Positions 35,321 to 43,734 of a stretch of DNA of 64,000 bases are shown one piece after another. The stretch comes from Winogradskyella sp. (GTDB taxonomy: Bacteria > Bacteroidota > Bacteroidia > Flavobacteriales > Flavobacteriaceae): assembly GCA_002722255.1 (NCBI GenBank), contig PBLD01000010.1:138304-202303 (forward strand), written 5' to 3'. Below the pieces are notes generated by a model that did not search any database, was not told where the DNA came from, and saw nothing but the letters and a program-made list of their open reading frames with translations. The position numbers and the translations under genes are program-made. Within the stretch, counting starts at the first letter, position 1. The number at the start of each line of letters is the position of its first letter.

Positions 35321-37558
35321 ATGTCCCGAATCAAATGTTACATATTTGTTTTTTTAGCATGTTTTTCTAGTCTAATCTTCTCACAGCAAGGTGTGGTAGA
35401 AGATACAGACTTATTGGCTTTACGGCTACAAGAACGTGTTAATCAGGCAAAATTAGAAAGCGATAGAGGTGACTATTACAATGCTTTAAATAATCTTGAT
35501 AAAGCTTTAGAGATTGCAAAAACAATTGATGATAAAATAAGTCAAGGAACAACACTTACAAAAATAGCCAAGGTTCGTTATCTGGTTGGAGAAACCGATA
35601 AAGCCAATATAGATCTTCAAAAAGCAATACAAATACAGCGCGAAAATAATGATTACGGTAATCTTGCTGTAAGCTACAATATACAAGGTGTTGTTTATAG
35701 TACAAACGAAAAATATCAACTTGCTCTAGATTACTATAAATCTGCTAAAAACTTATTTGAACAAGAAGATCTAGAAGAATATATTTCAGAAGTTACATTA
35801 AACGAAGCTAAAGCATATATCGCTCTTGGAAGATTTGAAGAAGCTAAGACACAATTAGAGAAGACAATAATCATAGCTAAAAAGTATGATCAGAGAAGAG
35901 TTCTTAGTAGTGCCTTAATTCAATCAGGTAAGGTTTCTAGTGCATTAGATAATGATGATTTGGCATTGTCTCAGGTAGAGGAAGGACTGTCTATCGCAAA
36001 AGCTTATAATGTTGTAGAAAATACTAACGAGGCTTATTCTACCTTAAGTGATATACACAAAAAAAGAGGTGATTATAAGAGTTCTTTAGAGAATATTACT
36101 AAACATATTAATCTTTCAGATTCTATATTAAACGTTAAGCGAGAAAACTTAGCTCCAGGAATATCTAGTCAATTTATTACTAAATATAAAGACGATCAAA
36201 ATGCTCAGTTAAAGGCACAAATGGAAGAGGTTAGTGCAGAAAGTAATTTTACCCGAATAACTACAATATTAAGTATTGCATTAATAACAATTCTTTCGCT
36301 TTTAACCTTATCGCTTTACAAAAACAACAATATAAGGTTAAAGACCAACAACATGCTCCATAAGAAGAATGATGAGCTTATTGTTGCTAAAGAAAAAGCT
36401 GAACTAGCTTCTAAGACAAAAGCTAATTTTTTATCTACTGTAACACATGAGTTGAGAACTCCACTATATGCAGTTACAGGCTTAACAAACATGTTACTAG
36501 ATGAAAACCCTAAAGAACATCAAGTACCACATTTAAAATCATTAAAATTTTCTGGAGATTATCTATTAACGTTTATTAATGATATACTTCAAATAAATAA
36601 AATTGAAGCAAATAAAGTTGAACTAGATCCCGAAGTATTCAACCTTAAAAATAAAATAGAAAATGTAATGTCTGCTTTAGGTAATTCAGCTAAAGACAAT
36701 GGCACCAAATTACATTTTGACTATGAAGATGGTTTACCAGAATCTTACAATGGTGACCAGCTAAAGATTTCCCAAATCTTAATTAACCTACTTGGAAATG
36801 CTATTAAATTCACAAAAGATGGTGACATCTGGGTAAGAGCATACAAAATTGACCAAAAGGACGATATGTATACCTTACGTTTTGAAATTGAAGATAATGG
36901 TATTGGTATTACGAAAGAAAAACAAGATCAGATGTTTGAGAGCTTCTCCCAAGGCTCTGTGCAGATTAACCGTAAGTATGGCGGAACAGGTCTAGGTTTA
37001 TCTATTGTAAAAGGACTTATCAAAATTCTTAAAGGTAACATCTATTTGAAGAGCGAACTCGGAAAAGGAACAACGTTCTTCTTTGAGATTCCTTTAGAGA
37101 AGGCTGAGACAGTTGAAACGCCAGCGGTAGAAGAAACTAAACAATCAAATAAGATGGAAGATTTGGATCTAAGTGAAGTAAAGATTTTAATTGTCGAGGA
37201 CAATAAAATCAACCAGATGATTACCAAAAAGATTCTCAACAAAATGGGACTTTATTGTGATGTTGTAGATAATGGTGAAGCTGCCGTAGAACAAGTAAAA
37301 TCAACAGATTATAATGTTGTTTTAATGGATATTCATATGCCAGGCATTAGTGGCTTAGAAGCTACTAAGATTATTAGAACTTTCAATAAAGACTTAGTCA
37401 TCTTTGCGTTAACAGCTGTAACACTAGAAGATAAAATGCACGAGTTTGGTGAAGCCGGATTTAATGATATTATCTCTAAACCGTTTAAACAAGAAGATTT
37501 TGAAGGTAAGCTATACGATGTGCTTTCAGGAAAAGAAGTAGTGTCTAGTTTCTTTTAG
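35321..37558 (+). CDS. TPR-containing hybrid sensor histidine kinase/response regulator
   Basis: Membrane sensor of 745 residues. In order: signal peptide (YIFVFLACFSSLIFSQ), periplasmic tetratricopeptide repeats (about 35-265), one transmembrane helix (about 312-333), a HisKA domain with His376 in TVTHELRTPLYAV, HATPase_c with LINLLGNAIKFTKDG, DNGIGI and GGTGLGLSIVKGL, and a C-terminal receiver domain (about 620-740) with ILIVEDNKIN and phospho-acceptor Asp670 in VLMDIHMPG. This layout is common for bacteroidotal sensors. The signal and the output partner are unknown; a His-containing phosphotransfer or DNA-binding partner must be encoded elsewhere. The 3' end overlaps lpxK by 4 bp. Confidence 0.93.
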   Translation: MSRIKCYIFVFLACFSSLIFSQQGVVEDTDLLALRLQERVNQAKLESDRGDYYNALNNLDKALEIAKTIDDKISQGTTLTKIAKVRYLVGETDKANIDLQKAIQIQRENNDYGNLAVSYNIQGVVYSTNEKYQLALDYYKSAKNLFEQEDLEEYISEVTLNEAKAYIALGRFEEAKTQLEKTIIIAKKYDQRRVLSSALIQSGKVSSALDNDDLALSQVEEGLSIAKAYNVVENTNEAYSTLSDIHKKRGDYKSSLENITKHINLSDSILNVKRENLAPGISSQFITKYKDDQNAQLKAQMEEVSAESNFTRITTILSIALITILSLLTLSLYKNNNIRLKTNNMLHKKNDELIVAKEKAELASKTKANFLSTVTHELRTPLYAVTGLTNMLLDENPKEHQVPHLKSLKFSGDYLLTFINDILQINKIEANKVELDPEVFNLKNKIENVMSALGNSAKDNGTKLHFDYEDGLPESYNGDQLKISQILINLLGNAIKFTKDGDIWVRAYKIDQKDDMYTLRFEIEDNGIGITKEKQDQMFESFSQGSVQINRKYGGTGLGLSIVKGLIKILKGNIYLKSELGKGTTFFFEIPLEKAETVETPAVEETKQSNKMEDLDLSEVKILIVEDNKINQMITKKILNKMGLYCDVVDNGEAAVEQVKSTDYNVVLMDIHMPGISGLEATKIIRTFNKDLVIFALTAVTLEDKMHEFGEAGFNDIISKPFKQEDFEGKLYDVLSGKEVVSSFF

Positions 37559-38559
37559 CCTACAAAAGATCTAATTGCACTATCAAAAACATCTTTTTTA
37601 TCCAAAGTTATTTCAATCGGAAGGTAGAATAATTTAGCTTCTAAGCTATCATTATCTACAAGCCTAACAAAATCTTTTTCAGTAGTAATAATTAATTCTT
37701 TTTTAGCTAACTCTTCAATATCGTTTATTCTAAAGCTGTAATGGTCAGGATATTCTATATGTTCAAACTTTAACCCTTTATTTTTAAGAAAGTCAACCAA
37801 AGGCTTTGCATTAGCAATACCAGTTACGAGTGTAAAATCTGGTATGGATTGTAGTGCCATTTCAGAATGTGTTGAAACAACTTTTTCAGCATAGCGAATA
37901 GAACTAAATACTAATTGTTGATGTGGTTTTACCTTTAGGTCTTTAGATATTTTGGCTTTTTCACTCTCAGAAATAGCTTCAGGACACTTTGTTACCACAA
38001 TTATATCAGCTCTCTTTGCGCCAGACCTAGGTTCTCGTAAGTTGCCAGTAGGCAAAACAATATCATTGCTATATAGATTGTAATATGCAGTGAGCAAAAT
38101 ATTAAAACCAGCCTTAACCTTTCTGTGTTGGTAAGCATCGTCCAGTAAAATAACTTCGGGTTTGTCTTCTAACTGTAGCAATTGCGAAATTCCATTTTGG
38201 CGATTACCATCAACTGCAACTTTTATATCCTTAAACTTTCTGAAAAATTGAAAAGGTTCATCACCAATAGTATCTGCTGTAGCACCTTGGTCTGCGAGTT
38301 CGTAACCTTCAGTTATACGTTTGTAGCCTCTGCTGAGCGTTGCAATAGATTTTTCATCTTTTAACAAACGAATCAAATATTCTATCATTGGTGTTTTTCC
38401 TGTGCCACCAGTACTCAGATTTCCAACACAAATAACAGGAATATCATATGATTTTGAAGACTTAATACCTTGGTCATATAACCAGTTTCTTAACCATGTT
38501 ACCATGTAATAAATTGGTACAACAGGAAACAATATGATGCGGAGAAATTTCACAAGCAC
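37555..38559 (-). CDS. lpxK: Tetraacyldisaccharide 4'-kinase
   Basis: LpxK of 334 residues, phosphorylating the lipid A precursor at the 4' position on the inner face of the inner membrane. An N-terminal hydrophobic segment (FLRIILFPVVPIYYMVTWLRNW) anchors it, and the P-loop is VGNLSTGGTGKTPMIEYLI. Other family blocks are SRGYKR, DEPFQFF, ILLDDAYQHRKV and LITTEKDFVRL. It shares its upstream region with the divergent Nif3-like gene. Confidence 0.94.
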   Translation of the reverse strand: MLVKFLRIILFPVVPIYYMVTWLRNWLYDQGIKSSKSYDIPVICVGNLSTGGTGKTPMIEYLIRLLKDEKSIATLSRGYKRITEGYELADQGATADTIGDEPFQFFRKFKDIKVAVDGNRQNGISQLLQLEDKPEVILLDDAYQHRKVKAGFNILLTAYYNLYSNDIVLPTGNLREPRSGAKRADIIVVTKCPEAISESEKAKISKDLKVKPHQQLVFSSIRYAEKVVSTHSEMALQSIPDFTLVTGIANAKPLVDFLKNKGLKFEHIEYPDHYSFRINDIEELAKKELIITTEKDFVRLVDNDSLEAKLFYLPIEITLDKKDVFDSAIRSFVG

Positions 38560-38569
38560 TAAATTATAT

Positions 38570-38577
38570 TATTTTTG
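38570..38577 (+). promoter_or_regulatory. Putative promoter -7 box of the Nif3-like gene
   Basis: TATTTTTG matches TAnnTTTG. It overlaps the TTG at 38575, which therefore is unlikely to be a start codon; the ATG at 38596 is chosen. Confidence 0.4.
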
Positions 38578-38595
38578 AAAAACAAATATACGCTT

Positions 38596-39711
38596 ATGAT
38601 AGTACAAGACGTAATAAATCATTTACACGATTTGGCACCTTTAAATTATGCCGAAGATTTTGATAATGTAGGCCTTTTGGTAGGTGATAAAAATCAAACA
38701 GTCTCAGGTGTTTTGGTAACCTTAGATACGCTTGAAGCAGTTGTAGATGAAGCTATAGAAAACAACTGTAATCTTATTGTAAGTTTTCATCCAATCATTT
38801 TTAAAGGCTTAAAAAAGTTAACAGGAAAAACCTATGTAGAGCGTGTTGTTATAAAAGCAATTCAGCATAATATTGCAATTTTTTCTATACATACAGCTTT
38901 AGATAATGCGTTTGAAGGCGTTAATTCTATAATCTGCGATCAGTTACAATTACAGAATAAAAAGATATTAATACCGCAATCTGGCACACTCAAAAAGTTA
39001 CAAACCTATGTGCCAAACGAAAATGCTGAAGCATTAAGAACAGCACTATTTAATGCTGGTGCTGGTAACATAGGTAACTATGATGCTTGCAGTTTTAATC
39101 TTGAAGGCAAAGGTACTTATAGAGGAAATGAAGAGTCGAATCCAACTCTAGGACAAAAAGGAGAGTTGCACACAGAAAATGAAACTTTAATTTCTGTAGT
39201 ATTTGCAAAACATATAGAATCAAAGGTTTTAAAGGCACTTTTTGGCGCACACCCTTATGAAGAAGTAGCTTACGAAATCACAACTTTAGATAATACTAAT
39301 CACTATATTGGTATGGGAATGATTGGTGAGTTGGCTCAAGAGATGGAAGAGTTAGACTGTTTGCAATACATAAAAGAAAGAATGAATACTGCGTGTGTTA
39401 GACATTCAGAATTACGAGGTAAACCTGTAAAAAAGATAGCAGTATTAGGCGGATCTGGAAGTTTTGCTATAGGATCAGCAAAAGCATCTGGCGCAGACCT
39501 GTTAGTGACAGCAGATCTTAAATATCACGACTTTTTTAGTGCAGAAAACAGTATTTTACTAGCAGATATTGGTCATTATGAGAGCGAACAGTTCACAAAA
39601 TCGTTTTTAGTAGACTATCTCTCGAAAAAAATTACTAATTTTGCAGCTGCCTTGCCGGCAGGCAGGGTCGTTTTATCAAAGACAAATACAAATCCGGTAA
39701 AGTATTTATAA
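38596..39711 (+). CDS. Nif3-like dinuclear metal centre hexameric protein
   Basis: YbgI/Nif3 family protein of 371 residues with the middle insert domain (about 125-230) seen in the long bacterial form. Metal-ligand motifs are VSFHPIIFKGL, SIHTALDNAFEGVN and, near the C-terminus, TADLKYHDFF and DIGHYESEQF. The family is annotated as GTP cyclohydrolase 1 type 2-like, but its function is unproven. Codons 352-358 read LPAGRV from a GC-rich palindrome (39650-39667), an apparent in-frame repeat insertion near the C-terminus. It is followed 2 bp later by the coiled-coil gene. Confidence 0.88.
   Translation: MIVQDVINHLHDLAPLNYAEDFDNVGLLVGDKNQTVSGVLVTLDTLEAVVDEAIENNCNLIVSFHPIIFKGLKKLTGKTYVERVVIKAIQHNIAIFSIHTALDNAFEGVNSIICDQLQLQNKKILIPQSGTLKKLQTYVPNENAEALRTALFNAGAGNIGNYDACSFNLEGKGTYRGNEESNPTLGQKGELHTENETLISVVFAKHIESKVLKALFGAHPYEEVAYEITTLDNTNHYIGMGMIGELAQEMEELDCLQYIKERMNTACVRHSELRGKPVKKIAVLGGSGSFAIGSAKASGADLLVTADLKYHDFFSAENSILLADIGHYESEQFTKSFLVDYLSKKITNFAAALPAGRVVLSKTNTNPVKYL
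39650..39667 (+). repeat. GC-rich palindromic repeat (family D) inside the Nif3-like gene
   Basis: CCTTGCCGGCAGGCAGGG can fold as CCTTGCC/GGCAGG. It stands out in AT-rich coding sequence and adds residues ALPAGRV just before the conserved C-terminal TNTNPVKYL. Confidence 0.55.
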
Positions 39712-39713
39712 TT

Positions 39714-40499
39714 ATGGCGAAAAAAGCTGAAGCTACTGTAGAAGAGCGTTTAAGAGCGCTTTATGATTTACAGTTAATTGACTCTAGAGTAGACGAAATA
39801 AGAAATGTTAGAGGAGAACTTCCTTTAGAAGTAAGAGATTTAGAAGATGAAGTAGAAGGGTTAAATACCAGACTAGAGAAATTAAATGATAGCCTTGCTG
39901 TTATAGATGATGAGATTAAAGGAAAGAAAAATTTAATCGAAGAAGCTAAAACTTTAATTAAGAAGTATAGCGAGCAGCAAAACAATGTTAGAAACAACAG
40001 AGAATATAACTCATTAACTAAAGAGATTGAATTTCAAGAATTAGAAATTCAATTGGCTGAAAAGCATATCAAAGAATTTAAGGCTCAAATAGAACAGAAA
40101 AAAGATGTTATTTCTGAAACTAAAGACCGTTTGAAAGATCGTAAAGAGCATCTTAAACACAAAAAAGGTGAATTAAACGAAATTTTAAAGGAAACAGAGA
40201 AGGAAGAAGAAGCGCTTATAGGTAAGTCTGAAGAGTACCAAAAGAAAATTGATGAGCGTTTGGTAAAAGCATACTTAAGAATTAGAAATAACGTAAAGAA
40301 TGGTTTAGCTGTTGTGCCAATAGAGCGTGGTGCATCAGGTGGTTCTTTCTTTACTATTCCACCACAAGTACAAGTAGAAATTGCTTCTCGTAAAAAAGTA
40401 ATTACAGACGAGCACAGTGGTCGTATTTTAGTAGATGCTGCTTTAGCAGACGAAGAAAAAGAAAAAATGGATAAGTTATTTGCTAAGCTAGCAAAGTAA
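39714..40499 (+). CDS. Coiled-coil CdsZ-like protein with degenerate zinc ribbon
   Basis: Protein of 261 residues. Residues about 10-185 form a long antiparallel coiled coil (DLEDEVEGLNTRLEKLND to TEKEEEAL). The C-terminal domain has the backbone of the C4 zinc ribbon family (DUF164/CdsZ): GLAVVPIERGASGGSFFTIPP and ITDEHSGRILVDAAL. In relatives this reads CGGCF and CEHCGRIL; here the four cysteines are replaced by Ser208, Ser211, Asp232 and Ser235. The function may be in translation or regulation, but is unsure. It is in an operon with the Nif3-like gene and ends at a terminator. Confidence 0.87.
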   Translation: MAKKAEATVEERLRALYDLQLIDSRVDEIRNVRGELPLEVRDLEDEVEGLNTRLEKLNDSLAVIDDEIKGKKNLIEEAKTLIKKYSEQQNNVRNNREYNSLTKEIEFQELEIQLAEKHIKEFKAQIEQKKDVISETKDRLKDRKEHLKHKKGELNEILKETEKEEEALIGKSEEYQKKIDERLVKAYLRIRNNVKNGLAVVPIERGASGGSFFTIPPQVQVEIASRKKVITDEHSGRILVDAALADEEKEKMDKLFAKLAK

Positions 40500-40520
40500 T
40501 TACCATTAAATACTATTCAA

Positions 40521-40553
40521 AAAAAGCCTTCACAAACTGTGAGGGCTTTTTGT
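40521..40553 (+). terminator. Intrinsic terminator after the CdsZ-like gene
   Basis: AAAAAGCCTTCAC pairs with GTGAGGGCTTTTT with one G-T wobble around a 4-5 base loop, ending in T. Confidence 0.88.
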
Positions 40554-40607
40554 TTGATAGCAATAATAACTACTTAAAGTAGTTCTATATTAATTAAACT
40601 AACAATT

Positions 40608-41168
40608 TTGAATAAGTTATATTTCATAAGTGCGTTTCTTGCTTTTGTCTTTACAAGTTGTACTGAGAAAGAAAGTGTACTACCTGAAAATCTCTATAAT
40701 CAAAAGGCTAATGAGTTTGTGGCTACATTACTAAAATATCAAGATTTTAATTGTAATTGTGTAATCGAACCCAGACATACCTTGTTGGACTATATGAAAA
40801 TAGAACGTCCAACTGGCAATATGGAAAAGGTAATTACGAAATGGACTAATATAAAATCACAAGAAGTAAAAGATAGTCTCAATACACTTTCAAAACAAGT
40901 TAATCTTAACACAACAATAATTAAAAGTGGTTATAAATTAATATCAGCGAGATTGGCAGATTCAATTGTTAGGATTAAAGATAGAGACGAAAGGATTCGG
41001 GTTATGGACTCACTTTGTCCTAAAGGATTTATGACATTATCAAAGCCCTTTTTTAATAAATCAATGGATACAGTTTTTATACAAATAGATAACATGCCAT
41101 ATTCTTGTCTTTCTACGCCTATAAGTTTTTATTATTACTTAAATAATGATTGGATTATTAACTATTAG
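40608..41168 (+). CDS. Hypothetical lipoprotein
   Basis: Protein of 186 residues starting at a TTG (40608). The signal sequence MNKLYFISAFLAFVFTSC ends in a lipobox, so it is probably anchored in the envelope. The mature part has a paired cysteine motif (FNCNCVIEPRHTLLDYM), a helical middle and two further cysteines near the C-terminus (DSLCPKGFM, PYSCLSTP). I do not recognise the family. Flanked upstream by a terminator, so it has its own promoter. Confidence 0.65.
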   Translation: MNKLYFISAFLAFVFTSCTEKESVLPENLYNQKANEFVATLLKYQDFNCNCVIEPRHTLLDYMKIERPTGNMEKVITKWTNIKSQEVKDSLNTLSKQVNLNTTIIKSGYKLISARLADSIVRIKDRDERIRVMDSLCPKGFMTLSKPFFNKSMDTVFIQIDNMPYSCLSTPISFYYYLNNDWIINY

Positions 41169-41268
41169 TCTAAAATTTTTTTGTAGACTTATTTAATAAA
41201 ACTTTAAAGGATTTCTTTTTAAGGAATTGTATTTTTATACGTCTATAGAAAAAGAAAAAAGGAAATTC

Positions 41269-41364
41269 ATGAAATACCCAGAAAAAGAATATGCAAATCA
41301 ACGAAAAATGATAAACTGGGTATTACATCTGACCTTAAAAGAACAAATAAATATTAGCAGATGA
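41269..41364 (+). CDS. Possible small ORF overlapping the msrA start
   Basis: A 31-codon ORF (begins MKYPEKEYANQRKMINW) is preceded by AAAGGAAATTC, which resembles a ribosome-binding site, and its TGA stop overlaps the msrA ATG in an ATGA arrangement typical of translational coupling. No similarity recognised. It may be a leader peptide, a gene remnant, or chance. Frame and coupling are seen; coding status is inference. Confidence 0.25.
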   Translation: MKYPEKEYANQRKMINWVLHLTLKEQINISR

Positions 41365-42032
41365 AAAAATTACTTATTATTTTAAGCATAAGTCTTTGCT
41401 TTAATTGTCATAATCAGGCGCAAACCAATCCAAAACAACAAGAAATAATTAATGCAGAACCTGTAGAGGTTCCTATGGAAGATGGTAAGGCAAAAGCCTA
41501 TTTTGCAAGTGGATGTTTTTGGTGTGTAGAAGCAATTTACGAAAGTGTAAAAGGTGTTGAAGAAGTTTACAGTGGTTTTTCTGGAGGACATACAGATGAT
41601 ATTACTTACGAGAAAAGTCATTCTGGGACAACAGGCCATGCAGAAGCTGTAGAAGTTATTTACGATCCAGAGATAGTTAGTTTTTCAAAATTAGTAGATG
41701 TCTATTTTGGTTCTCAGAATCCGACACAAGTTAATGGTCAAGGGCCAGATAAAGGTCCGCAATACCGTTCAATCATATTTTATCAAAATGATGAGCAAAA
41801 AGAGATTATAGAGAATAAGAAAGCAGCGCTTGCAAAAGAATTAGATGCGACAATCGCAGCTGAAGTTTATCCATTCTTAAAATTTTACAAGGCTTCAGAT
41901 TATCATCAGGATTTTGAAAAACGAAATCCAAATCAAAGTTATGTGAGAGCGGTTTCTATTCCTCGATTAAATCGTTTTAAAGCAAAATTTCCTGAATTAT
42001 TAAAGGATGAAGAGAAAAGCCAAAAGCACTAA
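41361..42032 (+). CDS. msrA: Peptide-methionine (S)-S-oxide reductase, exported
   Basis: MsrA of 223 residues that repairs methionine sulfoxide in proteins. The catalytic cysteine is in YFASGCFWCVEAIYE, followed by EVYSGFSGGHTDDITYE, SGTTGHAEAVEVIYDP, PQYRSIIFY and FYKASDYHQDF. An N-terminal signal (KKLLIILSISLCFNC) with a possible lipobox suggests an envelope enzyme. The 190-bp upstream gap holds a possible small ORF. The tail carries extra charged residues (LLKDEEKSQKH). Confidence 0.94.
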   Translation: MKKLLIILSISLCFNCHNQAQTNPKQQEIINAEPVEVPMEDGKAKAYFASGCFWCVEAIYESVKGVEEVYSGFSGGHTDDITYEKSHSGTTGHAEAVEVIYDPEIVSFSKLVDVYFGSQNPTQVNGQGPDKGPQYRSIIFYQNDEQKEIIENKKAALAKELDATIAAEVYPFLKFYKASDYHQDFEKRNPNQSYVRAVSIPRLNRFKAKFPELLKDEEKSQKH

Positions 42033-42060
42033 ATTAAATGCTTATTAGAAAACTTAAAAC

Positions 42061-42109
42061 CTGTCATTCTGAATTTATTTCAGAATCTGAAACGGGTTCA
42101 GATTGACAG
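42061..42109 (-). repeat. Palindromic repeat family A, copy 2
   Basis: This 49-bp element starts CTGTCATTCTGAAT and ends GGTTCAGATTGACAG. Its reverse complement matches the element at 18013-18093 except for the insertion there. It is made of two nested hairpins (TTCTGAAT/ATTTCAGAA and CTGAAACGGGTTCAG) and lies between convergent msrA and methyltransferase genes. Confidence 0.8.
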
Positions 42110-42132
42110 AACAATGTTTTTTAGTTAACTTC

Positions 42133-42933
42133 TTATTTTTTAGTAGCCTTAATCTCAAAAATCATAGGAAATAACTGATCTTTCATCTTATACATTCCAG
42201 ACTCTGCTTTAATTAAATCAGGAAACACATCATAAGGACTTTCGTCATATTCGTTAAGATAGTCTATTTGTAAATCGGCTTCAATAAGTGCATTTACGAC
42301 TTCAGAAAGTCCATGATTCCAGCCATATTCCTTACTCACCATCTTAGAAGATTGATTGGCATAAGTACCTTCATATTCTTCGTAAATTACTTCATCTTGG
42401 CTGTAATGATATTTCATTTCTGGTTGACCATTAACATAATCAAACATCCATAAGATAGGATGAAATTCAACCATATAAAAAGTACCACTAACCTTAAGGC
42501 GTTCAGCAATCATCTTGCCCCAAGGTTTTAAATCGGGTAACCATCCAATAGTACCATAACTTGTGAAAACAATATCAAACTTATCCTTTACGTATTCCGA
42601 AGTATCTAAAACATTGCAGCATACAAATTTAGCATCAAGCTTCAATTCGTTATTAAGCTTCTTGGCAAGCTTTATACCTTCATCACTCAAATCCACACCA
42701 ATACATTGCGCTCCCATGCGTTGCCAGCTTAAGGTGTCTTGACCAAAATGGCATTGCAAGTGCAAAAGTAATTTTCCTTTAACATCTCCCAAAGCTTTTA
42801 ATTCATATGGCATTAAGGAAGATTTCCCGGACTTAAATGCTTTCATGTTATACATTTCACTTTGCGCATGTATCGCTACTTTCTTATTCCATGTGTCTCT
42901 ATTAGTGTCAAAATATTTATTGGTGTCTTCCAT
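42133..42933 (-). CDS. Class I SAM-dependent methyltransferase
   Basis: Methyltransferase of 266 residues. The SAM motif is KLLLHLQCHFGQDTLSWQRMGAQ, followed by CIGVDLSDEGIKLAKKL and FDIVFTSYGTIGWLPDL. The C-terminal part (FYMVEFHPILWMFDY, YGWNHGLSEVVNALIEADL) is characteristic of a common bacterial small-molecule methyltransferase group. The substrate is unknown. Its promoter region holds a CCTTCCC/GGGAAGG palindrome. Confidence 0.85.
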   Translation of the reverse strand: MEDTNKYFDTNRDTWNKKVAIHAQSEMYNMKAFKSGKSSLMPYELKALGDVKGKLLLHLQCHFGQDTLSWQRMGAQCIGVDLSDEGIKLAKKLNNELKLDAKFVCCNVLDTSEYVKDKFDIVFTSYGTIGWLPDLKPWGKMIAERLKVSGTFYMVEFHPILWMFDYVNGQPEMKYHYSQDEVIYEEYEGTYANQSSKMVSKEYGWNHGLSEVVNALIEADLQIDYLNEYDESPYDVFPDLIKAESGMYKMKDQLFPMIFEIKATKK

Positions 42934-42950
42934 TTTTAATAACTTTTTGT

Positions 42951-42979
42951 TCCTTCCCTTTGGGAAGGTTAGGATGGGC
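42951..42979 (+). repeat. Palindromic repeat family E (CCTTCCC/GGGAAGG)
   Basis: TCCTTCCCTTTGGGAAGG followed by TTAGGATGGGC. The hairpin is 7 bp with a short loop and a GC-rich tail. It lies in the divergent promoter region between a methyltransferase and a lipoprotein gene; its TTG coincides with the predicted -33 box. Confidence 0.65.
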
Positions 42980-42989
42980 TTTAAATTTG
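42960..42989 (+). promoter_or_regulatory. Putative promoter of the 43015 lipoprotein (TTG-N19-TAAATTTG)
   Basis: TTG at 42960-42962 and TAAATTTG at 42982-42989 with a 19-base spacer match the flavobacterial consensus. The TTG lies in the loop of the family E palindrome. Confidence 0.5.
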
Positions 42990-43014
42990 TATCTAAATTA
43001 AATAACTTTTTAAT

Positions 43015-43698
43015 ATGAAGTCTTTATACATTAGTTTGGTTTGCCTATTAATTCTTTCATCATGCAAATCCGAAAAGAAAGAAACTACTATTGAGAAAGA
43101 GGTAATAGAAATGAGTATTGCTGAGAAAATTGCCAATGCTCACGGTTACGAGAGTTGGAAAGATGTTGAAAAAGTAGCTTTTACGTTTAAGGTTGATAGA
43201 GATTCAATTAAAGGAAATGGAAGAAGATGGACTTGGGAACCAAAGAAAGACATAGTAACCTATTCAATAGGTAGAGATTCAATAGTTGTAATAGAAAGGA
43301 GTAAAATCGACTCAACGAACATTAACTTAGACAAAGCTTTTATAAATGATAAATTTTGGTTTTTGGTACCATTTCAGTTAGTTTGGGATACGTCTGCAAC
43401 CATTTCTGAGCCTAAAAAAGTAGAATCACCAATTAATAAAGAACAATTAGATATGATTACAGTTACATATCCTATCGAAGGAGGTTACACACCAGGTGAT
43501 GCTTACGATATTTATTTTGATGAGAACTATTTGATTAAAGAATGGTCTTACAGGCAGGGAAATTCTCTAAAACCATCATTGTCTAATACATTTGAAAACT
43601 ATCAGGATTTTAATGGTATTAAAATAGCAACAGACCATAAAAAAGATAATGGCAATTGGAATTTAAACTTCACAGATGTTGGTATAACACTAGAATAA
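43015..43698 (+). CDS. Hypothetical lipoprotein
   Basis: Protein of 227 residues with a lipobox (LVCLLILSSC) and a Lys/Glu-rich linker. The mature domain (IANAHGYESWKDVEKVAFTF, GRRWTWEPKKDIVTYSI, TVTYPIEGGYTPGDAYDIYFDE, LIKEWSYRQG) is beta-rich and reads like an outer-membrane lipoprotein-sorting or LolA/LolB-type sheet, but I am not certain of any family. A candidate small RNA gene follows on the same strand. Confidence 0.7.
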   Translation: MKSLYISLVCLLILSSCKSEKKETTIEKEVIEMSIAEKIANAHGYESWKDVEKVAFTFKVDRDSIKGNGRRWTWEPKKDIVTYSIGRDSIVVIERSKIDSTNINLDKAFINDKFWFLVPFQLVWDTSATISEPKKVESPINKEQLDMITVTYPIEGGYTPGDAYDIYFDENYLIKEWSYRQGNSLKPSLSNTFENYQDFNGIKIATDHKKDNGNWNLNFTDVGITLE

Positions 43699-43734
43699 GT
43701 GAGTTTTAAAATTTTTGGCATTACTTTTGTAATC

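Noticed and set aside
37555-37558. Overlap of hybrid kinase and lpxK ends as something unusual
   Set aside because: Short 3' overlaps of convergent genes are common in compact genomes.
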